NCBI RefSeq assembly: GCF_014654675.1
Contig: NZ_BNBC01000005.1
Coordinates: 186,001-250,000, forward strand
DNA from: Streptomyces spiralis
Lineage (GTDB): Bacteria > Actinomycetota > Actinomycetes > Streptomycetales > Streptomycetaceae
Direction: 5' to 3'
Length of the DNA: 64,000 nucleotides
The stretch's first letter is position 1. Every line of letters begins with the position of its first letter. This document shows positions 1 through 7,199 of the stretch, one piece after another. The position numbers and the translations under genes are program-made. The notes under the pieces were generated by a model. It was not told where the DNA came from, searched no databases, and saw nothing but the letters and a program-made list of their open reading frames with translations.

Positions 1-258
1 CTGGCCCTGCTGCACGGCCGTGTTCGGGGTCACGTAGTCGGTGAACTCCTTGACCTCCAGCTTGAGGCCGGCCTTCTGCGCCAGGTGGTCCTTGACGTAG
101 GTGAGGATCTCGCCCTGCGGGGTGGGAGTGGCGGCGACCGTCAGGGGGGCGTCGGCGTCCTTCTTGCCGGAGTCGGAACCCGAGCCGCAGGCGGAGAGCC
201 CGAAGGTGAGGGCCCCGGCGGCCAGGACGGCGGTGGTGATCTTGGCGGTGTTACGCAC
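1..258 (-). CDS. metQ: MetQ/NlpA-family methionine-binding lipoprotein (partial)
   Basis: Substrate-binding lipoprotein of a methionine ABC importer, tethered outside the membrane. Only the N-terminal 86 residues are in the window; the rest lies beyond base 1. The GTG start at 258 follows an AAGGAAAGG ribosome site. Residues 1-20 form a signal peptide with the lipobox LSAC, followed by a Gly/Ser linker and the NlpA-type opening VAATPTPQGEIL. It lies 138 bases downstream of the permease and ATPase genes on the same strand, so the order is metN-metI-metQ. The neighbours and the N-terminus make the family call firm; D-methionine or a related sulphur compound remains possible as substrate. Confidence 0.88.
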   Translation of the reverse strand, partial: MRNTAKITTAVLAAGALTFGLSACGSGSDSGKKDADAPLTVAATPTPQGEILTYVKDHLAQKAGLKLEVKEFTDYVTPNTAVQQGQ

Positions 259-305
259 GAAAAGTGCCTTTCCTTGGTGGTGCGGTCCCTTGGAACAAGG
301 GGTGC

Positions 306-320
306 CGGCGCGAAGCGCCG
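306..320 (-). other. small hairpin between metI and metQ
   Basis: Arms CGGCGC (306-311) and GCGCCG (315-320) close on a three-base loop in the metI-metQ gap. No T-run follows, so it is more likely an RNA stability or processing stem than a terminator. It might let metQ be expressed at a different level from metNI. Confidence 0.4.
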
Positions 321-396
321 TCGTTGAGGGGTGGTGGTCGGGCGACGGGTGGGCGGACGGGGAGTCTTAGGGGAAGGTCGGAGAGCCGGGGCGGCG

Positions 397-1134
397 TCAG
401 GCGACCTTGCCGACCTCGGCCGGCGCGGGCTCCTTGGCCTTGAGCAGCCGCAGCCTGGGCGCCGGGCCGGAGCGGCCGCCGCGCCGGTGCAGGGAGCGGG
501 CGGCGAGGTCGCCGGCGAACTGGATGACGGAGATGACCACGGCGAGGATCGCCACGGTGATCCACATCAGCTGGCTCTCGAAGCGCTGGTAGCCGTAGCG
601 GATGGCGATGTCGCCGAGGCCGCCGGCGCCGACGGTGCCGGCCATGGCGGAGTAGCCGATGAGGGCGACGACCGTGGTGGTGGTGGAGGAGATGAGGGAC
701 GGCAGGGACTCCGGTACGAGCACCTTCCGTACGACGGTCCAGGTGTTGCCGCCCATCGACTGCACGGCCTCGACGAGCCCGCCGTCCACTTCGCGGACGG
801 CCGTCTCGACCAGGCGCGCGAAGAAGGGGATGGCGCCGATGGCGAGCGGGACGATGGCGGCCTCGCGGCCGATGGTCGTCCCGGTGACCCAGCGGGTGAA
901 GCTCATCAGCGCGACCATCAGGATGATGAACGGCATCGACCGGGCGATGTTCACGATCTGCCCGATGAGCTTGTTGGCGACCACGTTCTGAACCAGCCCG
1001 CCCTTGTCCGTCAGGACGAGCAGGATGCCGAGGGGAAGCCCGCCGACGACGGCGATGAGCGTGGACCAGCCGACCATGTAGAGCGTGTCCCAACACGCCT
1101 GGGACAGCAGCGGCTGCATCTCGGACCAGGTCAC
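397..1134 (-). CDS. metI: methionine ABC transporter permease MetI
   Basis: Membrane channel subunit of the methionine importer, 245 residues, about five transmembrane helices. The GTG start at 1134 overlaps the metN stop (GTGA), implying translational coupling. The family opening TWSEMQPLLSQACWDTLYMV is present, and the EAA-type coupling loop (VEAVQSMGGNTWTVVRKVLV) contacts the ATPase. The ending is a basic cytoplasmic tail. It works with the ATPase upstream and the lipoprotein downstream. Confidence 0.93.
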   Translation of the reverse strand: MTWSEMQPLLSQACWDTLYMVGWSTLIAVVGGLPLGILLVLTDKGGLVQNVVANKLIGQIVNIARSMPFIILMVALMSFTRWVTGTTIGREAAIVPLAIGAIPFFARLVETAVREVDGGLVEAVQSMGGNTWTVVRKVLVPESLPSLISSTTTTVVALIGYSAMAGTVGAGGLGDIAIRYGYQRFESQLMWITVAILAVVISVIQFAGDLAARSLHRRGGRSGPAPRLRLLKAKEPAPAEVGKVA

Positions 1135-2171
1135 AGCTCGGCACCTTCCTTGACCAGAACGGGCTTGTCGTCGCCCACGACGTCGATCTGCAGGCCCTGC
1201 TCGCGCAGGAAACCGATGGGCACGACGTTGTCCTCGTAGCGGCCGGGCAGTTCGATGCGCATCCGGCCGACCTGGAGGCCGCCGACGGTGTCGATGGCGG
1301 CGCCGAGGATCGATATGTCGATGTTGTAGGTGCGGGACAGCTGCGAGATGACGGGCTGGGTGGCGGCCTCGCCGTGGAAGGTGACGTCGACGACGGTCCG
1401 GTTCTCGCCGGTGGCGTCGCCGCCGACCGGGAAGAGCGCGGCGGCCAGCTGGGAGCCGGGGGTCGCGAGCAGCTCGCTCACCGTGCCGGACTCCACGATG
1501 CGGCCCCTCTCCATGAGCGCCGCGGAGTCGCAGATGGACTTCACGACGTCCATCTCGTGCGTGATGAGCAGGACGGTCAGGCCGAGCTGCCGGTTCAGGT
1601 CGCGCAGCAGCTGGAGGATGGAGCGGGTGGTCTCGGGGTCCAGGGCGCTGGTGGCCTCGTCGGAGAGCAGCACCTTGGGGTCGCCGGCCAGGGCGCGGGC
1701 GATGCCGACGCGCTGCTTCTGGCCGCCGGAGAGCTGGGCGGGGTAGGCGCCGGCCTTGTCGGCGAGGCCGACCAGGTCGAGCAGTTCGAGCGCCCTGCGG
1801 GAACGTTCCTTCCCCGACTTTCCGAGGATCTCCAGGGGCAGCTCGACGTTGTCCCGCACGGTGCGTGAGGACAGCAGGTTGAAGTGCTGGAAGACCATGC
1901 CGATCCGGCTGCGCGCCCGGCGGAGTTCCTTGCCGGCGCGCGGCCCGCGGCCGGCGAGGGCGGTGAGGTCCTGTCCGGCGACGGTGACCGTGCCGGCGGT
2001 GGGACGCTCCAGGAGGTTGACGCAGCGGATCAGCGAGGACTTTCCGGCGCCGGACTGGCCGATGACGCCGTACACCTCGCCTTCGCGGACGTGCAGGTCG
2101 ACGCCGTCGAGGGCGGTGACCTCGCGGCCGCGCGAGCGGTAGACCTTGGTGAGGCCCGATGTGGTGATCAC
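1131..2171 (-). CDS. metN: methionine ABC transporter ATP-binding protein MetN
   Basis: ATPase powering methionine import, 346 residues. Walker A GQSGAGKSS lies near residues 38-46, the signature LSGGQKQRVGIARAL and Walker B VLLSDEATSALDP follow, and residues from about 265 form a NIL domain, which in this family binds methionine and inhibits transport when the amino acid is abundant. The start is GTG at 2171 (VITTSGLTKV); a weak GGA lies about 10 bases upstream. A 231-base leader separates it from a Cys/Met-rich short ORF (2403-2498), suggesting control by charged tRNA levels. Confidence 0.95.
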   Translation of the reverse strand: MITTSGLTKVYRSRGREVTALDGVDLHVREGEVYGVIGQSGAGKSSLIRCVNLLERPTAGTVTVAGQDLTALAGRGPRAGKELRRARSRIGMVFQHFNLLSSRTVRDNVELPLEILGKSGKERSRRALELLDLVGLADKAGAYPAQLSGGQKQRVGIARALAGDPKVLLSDEATSALDPETTRSILQLLRDLNRQLGLTVLLITHEMDVVKSICDSAALMERGRIVESGTVSELLATPGSQLAAALFPVGGDATGENRTVVDVTFHGEAATQPVISQLSRTYNIDISILGAAIDTVGGLQVGRMRIELPGRYEDNVVPIGFLREQGLQIDVVGDDKPVLVKEGAEL

Positions 2172-2402
2172 GTTGGGTTTCCGTCACTGTCGAGTGCGCG
2201 GGCGTGGGTGTGCCCGGGCACGGGTGCATGCGGTCGGGAACGCGGCAGGGTTCTCGCTGTGGCGATGGAATCGGGGAGAACGTGTGCGCGGGGGCGGGGC
2301 TCAGCCGCGGGTCTGGTCGTACCGGGCGTGCCGGACGGACGGGCGGACGCGATGAGCGGGCACTCGCTTCGGGGCGCGAGGCTCAGGTGGTGCAGGGGCC
2401 CT
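2172..2402 (-). promoter_or_regulatory. metN 5' leader with possible attenuator stems
   Basis: Untranslated stretch between the short ORF's stop and metN. Visible stems: CTCGC (2363-2367) with GCGAG (2376-2380), flanked by GAGC/GCTC; and a GTGCCCGGGCAC palindrome near 2211-2222. No classical T-run was found, so any attenuation may be Rho-dependent or translational. No known SAM riboswitch core was recognised. Confidence 0.35.
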
Positions 2403-2498
2403 CTAGAAGGCGCACATTCGACGCTCGGGACACATACAACGAGCACCGGGCGTCGTGGTCGCCCCGGTCGCAGGGATGCGGTCGCTCGTCGTGGTCAT
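2403..2498 (-). CDS. putative Cys/Met-rich attenuation leader peptide upstream of metNIQ
   Basis: A 31-codon ORF on the metN strand with ATG at 2498. It opens MTTTSDRIPATG and ends ARCMCPERRMCAF then TAG. Three Cys and two Met codons fall within the last 11 positions, just before the stop, which is the arrangement of amino-acid-sensing leader peptides. It has no Shine-Dalgarno, but a TTTACT -10-like box lies six bases upstream of the ATG, fitting a leaderless transcript. The link to the methionine importer is inferred from position. I know of no named family with this sequence; it could be a chance ORF. Confidence 0.5.
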   Translation of the reverse strand: MTTTSDRIPATGATTTPGARCMCPERRMCAF

Positions 2499-2504
2499 GC
2501 GGCC

Positions 2505-2510
2505 AGTAAA
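2505..2510 (-). promoter_or_regulatory. possible -10 box of the metNIQ leader transcript
   Basis: TTTACT on the minus strand, six bases before the leader ORF's ATG, would start transcription at or next to that ATG. No good -35 was found at the usual distance. Confidence 0.3.
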
Positions 2511-2873
2511 CCAGACCGACACCGCTGACCCGGCATCGCTGTCCGCATACTGGACACCCGTGAAACACCCCGCCGCTCGCTCCTGTCGCCCCCATGACCA
2601 GCACGGACAAGCCCGCGGACCACTCGCCCCCGTGCGGCCACCCGGTCTGCCGACCGCTCGCTGTGGCCAACACCACGACACCGCCCCACCCGCAAGACCG
2701 TCCGAACCACCCCAGTCCGGGCGGCCGCCCTCTGTCGCCGGGACGCGGGCTCGCGGCCTGCCAGGCGGGCACAGGGGCCGGGCCGGGCGGGGCAAGAGCC
2801 CCGGGCGCGGATGGGCGGGAGCCCGAGGCCCGGGTGGGCGGGAGGCTGGGGGCGGGGTGGGCGTGGAGGGGGG
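2511..2873. other. long intergenic stretch without a recognisable gene
   Basis: Divergent spacer between the met leader and the membrane-protein pair. The open frames here are GC-biased shadows with low-complexity Arg/Gly/Pro translations and no ribosome site. Apart from the G-rich run before 2874 nothing stands out. Confidence 0.5.
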
Positions 2874-2888
2874 ATTACGCCGTAATAA
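2874..2888 (+). promoter_or_regulatory. AT-rich palindrome / possible -10 of the small membrane-protein pair
   Basis: ATTAC-GCC-GTAAT (2874-2886) is an AT-rich palindrome in very GC-rich surroundings. It overlaps TAATAA (2883-2888), a fair -10 placing the start site only a few bases before the ATG at 2898. It may be both promoter and repressor site. Confidence 0.4.
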
Positions 2889-2897
2889 GGTCACAGC

Positions 2898-3257
2898 ATG
2901 CTTGATGCCCTGACCCTGGTGACCGGCGTCGCCGCGTTGCTGCTCGCCGCCTGGTGCGGGTGGGCGGCCTATCGCGACCAGCCGACGAAGGACTGGCACT
3001 TCATCGGGATGGCCGTGGTCTCGCTGCTGGCACTGGTCCAGTTGGTGATCGGGATCGTGGCGCTGGCGCGGGGCGAGAAGGCGGACCAGGGGACGGCCAT
3101 CTTCGTGGCGTATCTGCTGGGCGCCTTCGCCTGCGTCCCGGCGGCGGGCGTCATGTCGTTGGCCGAGCGCACGCGCTGGGGTTCGGTGACGGCCGCGGCC
3201 GGCGGTGTCGTCCTCGCCGTCCTCGAAGTGCGGCTCTACGACATCTGGGGAGGGTGA
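2898..3257 (+). CDS. small four-helix membrane protein
   Basis: 119 residues, almost entirely four hydrophobic segments (roughly 1-22, 35-58, 68-88, 95-112) joined by short charged loops; ends YDIWGG. No signal peptide cleavage site or catalytic motif is visible. AAGG lies about seven bases before the ATG. Its stop is one base before the next ATG, so the two are surely co-translated. The type is common in Streptomyces but I do not recognise a function. Confidence 0.75.
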   Translation: MLDALTLVTGVAALLLAAWCGWAAYRDQPTKDWHFIGMAVVSLLALVQLVIGIVALARGEKADQGTAIFVAYLLGAFACVPAAGVMSLAERTRWGSVTAAAGGVVLAVLEVRLYDIWGG

Positions 3258-3258
3258 G

Positions 3259-3702
3259 ATGGCCACCGTGGAACAGAGGGAACAGAAAGAACAGCGGCCG
3301 AAGCGGCTCATCAGCGGGCCGGGCATGCTGCTCGTCTGGCTCTACGGCGTGATGGTCGTCGGTGCGGTCTCCCGCTCCGTCTACCAGATCGCCACCGACT
3401 TCGACCGGGCGCCGCTCGCCTACTCGCTGTCCGCCGTGGCGGGCGTGGTCTACGGCTTCATCACGTACTCACTGGTGCGCGGCGGGGAGACGGCCCGCAA
3501 GGCGGCGCTGGTGTGCTGCGCCGCCGAGCTCGTGGGCGTGCTGACGGTCGGGACGTGGACGCTCGTCGAGCCGTCCGCGTTCCCCGACGCGACGGTCTGG
3601 TCCGACTACGGCATGGGCTACATCTTCATCCCGGTGCTGCTGCCGCTGTCCGCGCTGTACTGGCTGCGCACGTCCCGCGACGTCAGCGGCGTCACGCGGT
3701 AG
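3259..3702 (+). CDS. small membrane protein, second gene of the pair
   Basis: 147 residues: a charged N-terminus (EQREQKEQRPKRL) then about four transmembrane helices. The ATG at 3259 follows the previous stop by one base, with GGGAGGGTGAG as ribosome site. The product probably partners the preceding membrane protein. It ends inside the 3' end of the convergent GNAT gene, sharing 11 bases. Function unknown. Confidence 0.75.
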   Translation: MATVEQREQKEQRPKRLISGPGMLLVWLYGVMVVGAVSRSVYQIATDFDRAPLAYSLSAVAGVVYGFITYSLVRGGETARKAALVCCAAELVGVLTVGTWTLVEPSAFPDATVWSDYGMGYIFIPVLLPLSALYWLRTSRDVSGVTR

Positions 3703-4189
3703 CCGCGTAGGTCCCCGCCGGCTTCTCAAGGACGATCATCGGTACGCCGTCGGAACCCTCGGAGGTGCCCACCGGCTGGTAGCCCACGCGCCGGTACAGG
3801 CGCAGGTTGCCCTCGCTGCGGTGGCCGGTGTGGAGGCGGAACCTGGTGGCGCCGCGCTGTTCGGCGAGCGCCGCCTCGACGGCGCGCAGCAGCCGGGCCC
3901 CGATGCCGTGCCCCTGCAGGCGCGGGTGGACGCAGAGCTTGCCGATGGAGGCGGCGCCGTCCTCGGCGACCCGGCCGCGCACCGAGCCGACCACCTCCTC
4001 GCCGAGCCGGGCGACGAACACGCAGTCCCCGGCGACCTCCTGACGGACCGAGTCCAGGCTCTGGACCAGCGGGTCGATGCGGTAGTTGCCGTACAGCGCC
4101 GCCTCGCTCTGGAAGCACAGGTACTGCAGCTTGAAGATCTGCTCCGCGTCCTGCTCGGTCGCCGCAGAGATGGTCACGCTCATGCCCAT
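3692..4189 (-). CDS. GNAT-family N-acetyltransferase
   Basis: Acetyl-CoA-dependent acetyltransferase, 165 residues. The acetyl-CoA signature is clear: IGKLCVHPRLQGHGIGARLL (beta4 and the Q/RxxGxG/A loop), then GNLRLYRRVGYQPVG (alpha4/beta5). GGAGG lies nine bases before the ATG at 4189; an alternative ATG at 4183 is less well spaced. The substrate cannot be told. The sigma-like gene follows to the right on the same strand across a short gap. Confidence 0.85.
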   Translation of the reverse strand: MGMSVTISAATEQDAEQIFKLQYLCFQSEAALYGNYRIDPLVQSLDSVRQEVAGDCVFVARLGEEVVGSVRGRVAEDGAASIGKLCVHPRLQGHGIGARLLRAVEAALAEQRGATRFRLHTGHRSEGNLRLYRRVGYQPVGTSEGSDGVPMIVLEKPAGTYAATA

Positions 4190-4234
4190 GTGCGCACGCC
4201 TCCCGCTCACCTGATCACCGGTCGTCCATCACTC

Positions 4235-4741
4235 CTATCCCCGCGGTTCGCGGGCCGCAACCTCCGGCGTCAGCAAACGACGCAGACATCCCAGACATCT
4301 GGAGCGTTCCGGCCCGAGACTGCCCTGTGAGATACCCAACTCCCCCGCGATCTCCCGGTAGGTGAGGTCCCTCGGCGACAGCAGCGCCTCCAGCAGCCGG
4401 GGGCAGCGGCCGGGCAGCCGGCGCACCGCCTCGCGCAGGGCGCGCCGGCCGGCCGCAGCCAGGACGAGGTGCTCGGGGCCGCTCTCACTGTCGTCCGCGG
4501 GCTCCAGGCCGTACGGCCGTTCGATGCTGATCGTCCGTCGGGTGCGGCGCGCCTCGGAGCGGACGGCCTTGCGCAGCCAGCCCTGCGGATCGTGCGGCGG
4601 CCCACCCGCCTCCAGGCGCTCCAGCAGCCGTAGCCAGACCGCCTGCTCCAGGTCGCCCGGCTCGGTTCCGGCGGCATGTGCCTCGGCCGAGGCCTCGGCG
4701 ACGAGCAGGGGACGCAGGGAGGCGAGCAGGTTGTGTGTCAT
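4235..4741 (-). CDS. small sigma-70-family (ECF-like) RNA polymerase factor
   Basis: 168 residues with a region-2-like helix near residues 25-65 (LEQAVWLRLLERLEAGG, then WLRKAVRSEARR) and a region-4 helix-turn-helix near 120-155 (LTYREIAGELGISQGSLGPE). That fits an ECF-type sigma or a sigma-related regulator. No anti-sigma gene adjoins it. The ATG at 4741 has no good Shine-Dalgarno, and the 5' region overlaps a strong terminator of the upstream gene. Target promoters are unknown. Confidence 0.75.
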   Translation of the reverse strand: MTHNLLASLRPLLVAEASAEAHAAGTEPGDLEQAVWLRLLERLEAGGPPHDPQGWLRKAVRSEARRTRRTISIERPYGLEPADDSESGPEHLVLAAAGRRALREAVRRLPGRCPRLLEALLSPRDLTYREIAGELGISQGSLGPERSRCLGCLRRLLTPEVAAREPRG

Positions 4742-4754
4742 ATGCGGCACGACG

Positions 4755-4787
4755 CGGCCGCCCCGGCGAAAGTTGCCGGGGCGGCCG
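4755..4787 (-). terminator. strong hairpin terminator after the phosphodiesterase gene
   Basis: Perfect 13-bp arms CGGCCGCCCCGGC (4755-4767) and GCCGGGGCGGCCG (4775-4787) with a seven-base loop, 31 bases past the stop of the GDPD gene. No long T-run, as usual in Streptomyces. It isolates the sigma-like gene from upstream transcription. Confidence 0.8.
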
Positions 4788-4817
4788 TCGATTCCCTCCG
4801 ACGAGGGCGGGGCGGGC

Positions 4818-6035
4818 TCAGTTGTTGACGGACCGGTGGGCGAGGAAGTCCGCACGGGCGAGCAGTCCGGTGTCGGCGTTGTCGGTGAAGATGCCGTCGA
4901 TACCGGTCTCGAAGTACCTCTGGAACACGCCGAAGACGTCACCGTAGGCGTCCGGGTCGCCGCCTTTGCGGAAGGCCGGCGGCAGGAAGGGGTTCTCGTT
5001 GCGGACCGTGTAGGGGTGCAGGACCAGGCCCACGGCGTGGGCGTCCCGGACGAGGCTGCTCGGCTCGGTGAAGTTGCCGCTCGCGTCCTTGGGGATGACG
5101 AGGTCCACGGTCGGGCCGATGCCCTGGGCGTAGGAGGCAATCTCCCGCAGGCCCTTCCTGGTGATCAGGTCGGCGACGGTGCGCGGGTCACCCGCCTCGA
5201 CGAAGTCCCAGGGCCGGGTGTTCGCACCGGACAGCAGGACCACGAGCGGGTTGTCCACGAGCTTGTTCAGCCGCTGGATGCTGCTCGGCTCGAAGGACTG
5301 GAGGATGACCGGCGAGTTCCGCTGGTCCTTGCCGTACTTGCGCAGCAGCTTGGCGACCCGCTCCTCCAGGCCGAGACCCAGCGCCCGGAAGTACGTGGGG
5401 TGCTTGGTCTCGGGGTAGATGAAGACCTGCTTGCCCCGCTTGCGGGTCTGCTCGTCCTGCCACCTCAGGACCTCTTCGAAGGTGGGGATCTCCCAGCGGC
5501 CGTTGTAGAGGGTGTTGTGCGGGCGGTTGGCCGGGATGCGCTCGACCGCCCGCAGCGTCTTCAGCTCGGCGAGGGTGAAGTCCTCGGTGAACCAGCCGGT
5601 GGTGGGCACGCCGTCGAGCGTCTTGGTGGTCTTCCGGTCGGCGAACTCACGATGGTCCGCGACATCCGTGGTGCCGCCGATCTCCGGCTCGTGCCGGCAG
5701 ACGAGGTGACCGTCCTTGGTGGGCACCAGGTCACCGGCCTCGACGATGTCGGCGCCGAGGTCGAGGGCCAGCTCGTAGGAGCCGAAGGTGTGCTCGGGCC
5801 GGTAGCCGCTGGCGCCGCGGTGGCCGATGACCGTGGGCACGGGCAGGCTGCCGAGCCCGCCGCCCCCGTGACCCCGGGCCCCGCTCCCTGCGGCCCTGGC
5901 CGCGCCGGGCAGCCCGAGGACCGCTCCCCCGGCCCCGAGCACCGCTGCCCCGAGCAGCGCCCGGCGCCCGGTCCCGCCCGCCTTTCCGTCGGACTTCCGC
6001 GTCCCGGCCCGCTCGTCCGGCGTCTGCGTCCCCAT
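4818..6035 (-). CDS. Tat-exported glycerophosphodiester phosphodiesterase (GDPD)
   Basis: Hydrolyses glycerophosphodiesters to glycerol-3-phosphate and an alcohol outside the cell. 405 residues. A Tat signal (GRRALLGAAVLGAGG, near 23-37) ends at an ARA-like cleavage site. The GDPD core starts PTVIGHRGASGYRPEHT with catalytic His72 and metal ligands further on (VEAGDLVPTKDGHLVCRHEP). Lipid-derived or teichoic-acid-derived glycerophosphodiesters are plausible substrates. It probably scavenges phosphate and carbon. A strong terminator follows. Confidence 0.92.
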   Translation of the reverse strand: MGTQTPDERAGTRKSDGKAGGTGRRALLGAAVLGAGGAVLGLPGAARAAGSGARGHGGGGLGSLPVPTVIGHRGASGYRPEHTFGSYELALDLGADIVEAGDLVPTKDGHLVCRHEPEIGGTTDVADHREFADRKTTKTLDGVPTTGWFTEDFTLAELKTLRAVERIPANRPHNTLYNGRWEIPTFEEVLRWQDEQTRKRGKQVFIYPETKHPTYFRALGLGLEERVAKLLRKYGKDQRNSPVILQSFEPSSIQRLNKLVDNPLVVLLSGANTRPWDFVEAGDPRTVADLITRKGLREIASYAQGIGPTVDLVIPKDASGNFTEPSSLVRDAHAVGLVLHPYTVRNENPFLPPAFRKGGDPDAYGDVFGVFQRYFETGIDGIFTDNADTGLLARADFLAHRSVNN

Positions 6036-6395
6036 GGACCGCCTCCTGCCTCTCGTGTCCTGCGTGGCGCGCCGATGGTAGGTGGGCGCGGATGACCTAC
6101 GGGAGACCTCGTACCGAACACCGGGGTGACGCGGGATGTCGCCTGGGGCACGGCCCGGGTGAGGCCGCGTCGGCCGGCCGTGGCGGGCCGGCGGCAGGCC
6201 GGCGCGCGAGCTCCGTCACACCGCCACACACCGGTTACCGGGAGGCAACGTGCCCCCTTCCCAGGTGAACGTACGTCAACACTGCGTAAGACCTGGTGAG
6301 CCCGATGTGCAATCCGGACCGCGCCGCGAGTATCGTCCTCACCTGCACAGACTCATACAGCTTCCCCAGACAATCCCTTGACACCGGAGGGCCCG
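6036..6395. other. divergent promoter region between GDPD and acyltransferase genes
   Basis: 360 bases carrying both promoters. CATACA near 6354 could be a -10 for the acyltransferase. No supported ORF, repeat or riboswitch was seen. Confidence 0.4.
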
Positions 6396-7067
6396 TTGTC
6401 CCGCTTCGCGCTCATCAAGGCAGTGCTCGGTCCGATCATGCGCCTGATGTTCCGCCCACAGGTGGAGGGCGCGGAGCGCATCCCCGGCGACGGCCCGGTC
6501 ATCCTGGCCGGCAACCATCTGACGTTCATCGACTCGATGATCCTGCCGCTGGTCTGCGACCGTCAGGTCTTCTTCATCGGCAAGGACGAGTACGTCACCG
6601 GCAAGGGACTCAAGGGCCGGCTGATGGCCTGGTTCTTCACCGGCGTCGGCATGATCCCGGTCGACCGCGACGGCGGCAAGGGCGGTGTCGCGGCGCTGAT
6701 GACCGGCCGCCGGATCCTGGAGGAGGGCAGGATCTTCGGCATCTACCCCGAGGGCACCCGCTCCCCCGACGGCCGCCTGTACCGGGGGCGCACCGGCATC
6801 GCGCGGCTGACGCTGATGACCGGCGCGCCCGTGGTCCCCTTCGCCATGATCGGCACCGACAAGATCCAGCCCGGCGGTGCGGGGATCCCCCGGCCGAGCC
6901 GGGTCACGGTCCGCTTCGGTGAGCCCATGGAGTTCTCGCGGTACGAGGGCATGGACCGCGACCGCTATGTGCTGCGGGCGGTGACCGACTCGGTGATGAC
7001 CGAGGTGATGCGGCTGTCCGGGCAGGAGTACGTGGACATGTACGCCACCAAGGCGAAGGCGGCGTAG
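6396..7067 (+). CDS. 1-acyl-sn-glycerol-3-phosphate acyltransferase (PlsC family)
   Basis: Transfers an acyl group to lysophosphatidic acid in phospholipid synthesis at the inner membrane. 223 residues. Catalytic motif NHLTFID (His41, Asp46), then the FIGKDEY block and EGTRSPDG substrate motif near residue 116. The TTG start at 6396 is preferred because GGAGG lies five bases upstream; a TTG at 6378 is in frame without a site. Single gene, divergent from the phosphodiesterase. The PlsC family also contains acyltransferases for other lipids. Confidence 0.9.
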   Translation: MSRFALIKAVLGPIMRLMFRPQVEGAERIPGDGPVILAGNHLTFIDSMILPLVCDRQVFFIGKDEYVTGKGLKGRLMAWFFTGVGMIPVDRDGGKGGVAALMTGRRILEEGRIFGIYPEGTRSPDGRLYRGRTGIARLTLMTGAPVVPFAMIGTDKIQPGGAGIPRPSRVTVRFGEPMEFSRYEGMDRDRYVLRAVTDSVMTEVMRLSGQEYVDMYATKAKAA

Positions 7068-7137
7068 GCCTCCGGCGGTTGGGCGGGTTGCGCCGTAGGG
7101 GTTCTTCAAGTCCTTCGGGTGCGGCGCCGTCGTGGCC

Positions 7138-7190
7138 GGTCGCGCCCACGCGGCGGAGCCGCATATCGATACAGCCCCGCGCCCCCTGGG
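7138..7190. repeat. dispersed intergenic repeat, copy A
   Basis: A block starting GGTCGCGCCCACGCGGCG and ending CAGCCCCGCGCCCC recurs, slightly changed, at 39869-39920. The core GCGGCGGAGCCGC folds into a small stem. Both copies sit just past the 3' end of a minus-strand gene. The sequence is familiar as a common Streptomyces intergenic element. Confidence 0.65.
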
Positions 7191-7199
7191 TTGCTCACC

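Noticed and set aside
2383-2772. Long minus-strand ORFs over the met leader and spacer
   Set aside because: Frame bias of GC-rich DNA; no family resemblance or ribosome site. Only the last 31 codons from 2498 have supporting features.
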